Part shown: positions 61,583 to 64,000 of the stretch, piece by piece
Numbering within the stretch: the first letter of the stretch is position 1
Layout: every line of letters begins with the position of its first letter
Assembly: GCA_017481495.1 (NCBI GenBank)
Contig: JAFUPC010000085.1
Location: forward strand, 1-64,000
From: Clostridia bacterium
GTDB taxonomy: Bacteria > Bacillota > Clostridia > Oscillospirales > CAG-272
Direction of reading: 5' to 3'
DNA: 64,000 nucleotides
The notes under the pieces: generated by a model
Told to the model about the DNA's origin: nothing
The model's database searches: none
What the model saw: the letters and a program-made list of their open reading frames with translations, nothing else
Position numbers and translations under genes: made by a program

Positions 61583-62596
61583 ATGTTTTACATCGGACTT
61601 GACATCGGCGGCACGAAATGTGCCGTCTGCATCGGTGAAGTGCAGAACGGCACGCTGGCCCTCATCGACAAAGACAAATTTGCAACGGGCAAGGGGCGCG
61701 ATCCGCATGAGGTGATGGGAGAGCTGTACACCCACGCTGTTTCGCTTCTCGGTGCGCACGGCATGACCTTTTCCGACATTTCCGGCATCGGCATCAGCTG
61801 CGGCGGGCCGCTGGATGCAAAGGCGGGTGTCATCCTCTCGCCGCCCAATCTGCCGGGGTGGGATCACATTGAGATCGTTTCGTATTTTGAGGAAAAGACC
61901 GGCGTGAAGACGTATCTGCAGAACGATGCCAACGCCTGCGCCGTTGCGGAATGGAAATTCGGCGCGGGCAGAAATCCCGAAACCGGAAAATGTGTGGAAA
62001 ACATGGTCTTCTGCACGTTCGGCACGGGCTTTGGCGCGGGACTGATCCTCGGCGGAAAGCTGTACAGCGGCACCTCCGACATGGCGGGGGAAGTCGGTCA
62101 TCTGCGGCTTGTCAGGGAATCGGAATCGCGCGGGGAAAAACTCCCCATCGGTTACAACAAATACGGCTCGGCGGAGGGCTATTGCTCCGGCGGCGGCATC
62201 GCACAGCTCGGATGCTTTGCCGTGGAAAACGCACTTGCGCGCGGCGAATCCCCGCGCCTGTGGGAGGAAGCCGGACACGATTATGCCAACATCACGGCGA
62301 AGCTCATCGGCGATCTTGCCGACGACGGCGATGCGCTGTCCTTCTCCATTTATGCAATGTGCGGGGAAAAGCTCGGCGAGACCCTTTCCGTGCTGGTCGA
62401 TCTGCTGAACCCCTCCCTCATCGTCCTCGGCGGCATCTTCATGCGTTCCGCGCACCTCATCCGCCCGAAAATGGAAGAGGTCATGCGCCGCGAGACCCTT
62501 GCGTTCGCAAACGATGTCTGCACGGTCGTCCCCGCAGGACTTGGTGAGACCATCGGCGACTACGCCGCGCTGTCGGTGGCGGTGGGGGATTTCTGA
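61583..62596 (+). CDS. ROK-family protein (sugar kinase-like)
   Basis: 337 residues. ATP loop YIGLDIGGTKCAVCIG, sugar site PNLPGWDH and QNDANACAVAEWKFGAG, and the second phosphate motif FCTFGTGFGAGLILGG are intact; Asp in NDANACA is the catalytic base position. The zinc Cys cluster (Cys-X-Cys-Gly-X-X-Gly-Cys) of most ROK kinases is absent: the region after GEVGHLRLV reads EGYCSGGGI. Thus the sugar preference may differ from glucose. AAAGGAG precedes the ATG. No HTH domain, so an enzyme and not a repressor. A dispersed repeat begins right after its stop. Confidence 0.9.
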   Translation: MFYIGLDIGGTKCAVCIGEVQNGTLALIDKDKFATGKGRDPHEVMGELYTHAVSLLGAHGMTFSDISGIGISCGGPLDAKAGVILSPPNLPGWDHIEIVSYFEEKTGVKTYLQNDANACAVAEWKFGAGRNPETGKCVENMVFCTFGTGFGAGLILGGKLYSGTSDMAGEVGHLRLVRESESRGEKLPIGYNKYGSAEGYCSGGGIAQLGCFAVENALARGESPRLWEEAGHDYANITAKLIGDLADDGDALSFSIYAMCGEKLGETLSVLVDLLNPSLIVLGGIFMRSAHLIRPKMEEVMRRETLAFANDVCTVVPAGLGETIGDYAALSVAVGDF

Positions 62597-62609
62597 TCTC
62601 TCTTCTCTC

Positions 62610-62790
62610 TTGCGAGAAAGCGGGCCGAACGGTTCGCACAGAAAATCTTCCCTCTTTGGCGATAGTTTATCGTGCGAACCTTTCGGTCTAAGTTCTTGCC
62701 AATGTAAAGTTTTCGCCGAAACAACGTACCACAAAGCACCGGATTCGCACAGCGTAAGACCATACCGCCATCGCCAACTTTATATCGCCA
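62610..62790. repeat. Dispersed mosaic repeat between ROK and AraC (2) genes
   Basis: It contains module M3 in both directions (62630-62665 and 62665-62690), CTTGCCAATGTAAAG (module M2) at 62695-62709, identical to 42056-42070, and module M5 at 62745-62776. No gene is seen in the gap. Confidence 0.78.
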
Positions 62791-62809
62791 TCCCTCTTTC
62801 ACCCTCATA

Positions 62810-63802
62810 CTATTCCTCCTTCTTCAACAGCTTCCGATACTCCGTCGGCGACAGCCCCGTATACTGCCGGAAGACTTTCGAGAACCGGCTCATGTGCGTA
62901 AACCCGCAGGCAACGGCGGCAGCAGTCACGGACATTGTTCCGAGCAGGGGGCGCACCTTTGCCACGCGGAGACGGCTGACATAATCGCTGTAGCACAGGT
63001 GAAAAATGCGGCGGAACATCCGGCAGAAATACGCTTCGCTGTAATTGAGCGCGGCGGAAACGGCGGCGGTGGTCAGGTGCTCCGCGTAATGCGCTTCCGT
63101 GTAGTCGATGACACTGCGCGCAAAGCGCCGGTCGGGGACGGAGGTGTCCCCGTGTCCCACGTCAGCGGCACCCGTAAACGCATCGAACCGTCCGCCCTGC
63201 CGGAGGATGCCGAACATCGTACACAGTGCGCCGAAAAACATAAGCTCCTCGCATTCCCCCGGTGCATCGAGCGCGGACAGCATTCCGTCAAAGGCACGCC
63301 GCAGAGAACCGTCCGCATCTTCTTCTTTGGTGATATGAAGTGGCTGTCCCGATGGGGTCAGAATCCCGCCGCCGGCAAGACCTTCTGCCAGCTGTGCGCC
63401 CTGTCCGCCGGGAACCGCGGCAAGCAGTCCCGTATCAAAGCAGATGCACCGCGTGACATATCCGCCGCCGCCCGCGCGGATGGCAGTTTCGTGCGGCTCA
63501 TACGGCAGAAAGAACACAAGGTCGCCCGCCGTTGCCGTGCAGAAGCGTTTTGCGGATGCAGTGCGGTACTGCCATTCCCCGGAGACGACATACAAAATCT
63601 CCGCCTCCGGATGATAGTGCATCGGCGTGGAAAGAAAAAAGTGATCCGCACCGGTATGAATACCGTTTTCCCCTCCCGTGTCTCCGTCCCGCCCGATCCG
63701 GCAGTGCGGCAGATACGGGATCGCTTTTTCGGACAGCTCCTCGGTATAGGATGCCGCCGGCAGGGTGCGGTACCGGGAAACATATTCATTGTCAAGACGC
63801 AT
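62810..63802 (-). CDS. AraC-family transcriptional regulator (2)
   Basis: 330 residues. Cupin part: FFLSTPMHYHPEAEILYVVSG and AGDLVFFLPYEPHETAI, with His residues of the sugar-binding pocket type. The double HTH at about 230-330 has LTTAAVSAALNYSEAYFCRM and VTAAAVACGFTHMSRFSKVF, ending RQYTGLSPTEYRKLL. GGGAGGATG precedes the ATG. Divergent from the partial gene at 63934, whose promoter has a good -10 and a poor -35, as expected for an activated target. Inducer not known. Confidence 0.92.
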   Translation of the reverse strand: MRLDNEYVSRYRTLPAASYTEELSEKAIPYLPHCRIGRDGDTGGENGIHTGADHFFLSTPMHYHPEAEILYVVSGEWQYRTASAKRFCTATAGDLVFFLPYEPHETAIRAGGGGYVTRCICFDTGLLAAVPGGQGAQLAEGLAGGGILTPSGQPLHITKEEDADGSLRRAFDGMLSALDAPGECEELMFFGALCTMFGILRQGGRFDAFTGAADVGHGDTSVPDRRFARSVIDYTEAHYAEHLTTAAVSAALNYSEAYFCRMFRRIFHLCYSDYVSRLRVAKVRPLLGTMSVTAAAVACGFTHMSRFSKVFRQYTGLSPTEYRKLLKKEE

Positions 63803-63880
63803 GGTATCATCCTCCCCAAAAGGTCAAAATATTGTCAGAAATCCGCATAATCCGTCCTATCTTTTTCAAGAATATTAGAG

Positions 63881-63886
63881 TATAAT
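63881..63886 (+). promoter_or_regulatory. Minus-ten box of the last gene, weak -35
   Basis: TATAAT with no recognisable -35 16-18 bases upstream, consistent with need for the divergent AraC activator. Confidence 0.5.
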
Positions 63887-63933
63887 ATAAGCAGAAAGTC
63901 AAGACCTATTTTTGAAAAACAGGAGGTTTTCAT

Positions 63934-64000
63934 ATGGCACTGGAAATCAAAAACGGAAAATGGCGCATTCTCACCCCGCACACAATGTCCGACACAGTAC
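63934..64000 (+). CDS. Start of an unidentified gene, cut by window end
   Basis: ATG at 63934 with AGGAGG at 63921-63926. Only 22 residues are visible (MALEIKNGKWRILTPHTMSD and two more); too short to identify. It is probably controlled by the divergent AraC regulator. Confidence 0.7.
   Translation, partial: MALEIKNGKWRILTPHTMSDTV

Overview
The window reads as a chromosomal segment of a Gram-positive Bacillota, most likely an uncultured gut-type member of the class Clostridia. This rests on near-consensus TTGACA-N17-TATAAT promoters, AGGAGG-type ribosome sites, many lipobox lipoproteins, an LTA-synthase-like sulfatase, a LytTR/DUF3021 pair, AzlCD, formate-tetrahydrofolate ligase, and the family make-up of the carbohydrate genes. 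Coding DNA is fairly GC-rich, apart from a clearly AT-rich islet at about 23.7-25.3 kb. No rRNA, tRNA, CRISPR array, integrase or transposase gene was found. Genus-level placement is not possible from what can be read here.

Layout. 0-2.1 kb: 3' end of purL, then fhs (one-carbon and purine metabolism). 2.3-6.6 kb (minus): a DUF5107/TPR protein and a GNAT acetyltransferase. 6.7-13.2 kb: a TetM-like translational GTPase, a family-6 DNA glycosylase, an EIIC-like membrane protein with its own operator, and recG carrying an odd internal duplication. 13.2-17.8 kb: an orphan XRE regulator, a lipoprotein, a cysteine desulfurase, a PHP phosphoesterase, a CadD-like transporter, and a GNAT gene that appears to be controlled by a leader-peptide attenuator. 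18-23.7 kb: argS, yebC, valS, with a run of hairpins before valS. 23.7-25.3 kb: a secreted HNH nuclease and its probable immunity protein. 25.4-27 kb: an ECF sigma factor with a long C-terminal extension.

27.2-37 kb is almost all minus strand: a solute-binding lipoprotein plus DUF6259 protein, a four-gene run rarA-SIS-HAD-PHP, then a second solute-binding lipoprotein plus a TIM-barrel isomerase. At 37.2 kb a cluster of DnaA boxes sits where gene direction switches. 37.6-51.2 kb is plus strand: nucleoside hydrolase, galE, an LTA-synthase-like protein, a lipoprotein, a three-gene glycosidase operon (GH78-like, GH36-like, six-hairpin), azlCD and an SGNH hydrolase. 52-64 kb holds a PG-binding membrane protein, a degenerate M14 peptidase, LytTR/DUF3021, a GH2 beta-mannosidase-like enzyme, a third solute-binding lipoprotein divergent from an AraC regulator and ROK kinase, and a second AraC divergent from a gene cut by the window end.

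How it fits together. The carbohydrate genes suggest scavenging of plant or host glycans: side-chain removal (rhamnosidase-like, galactosidase-like, mannosidase-like), capture by lipoproteins that have no permease genes beside them, and phosphorylation or isomerisation by ROK, SIS, TIM-barrel and HAD proteins. The intergenic DNA is unusually structured. A mosaic family of dispersed repeats occurs at about nine sites, hairpin arrays precede several genes, and two genes (the DNA glycosylase and the second PHP protein) end inside repeat copies.
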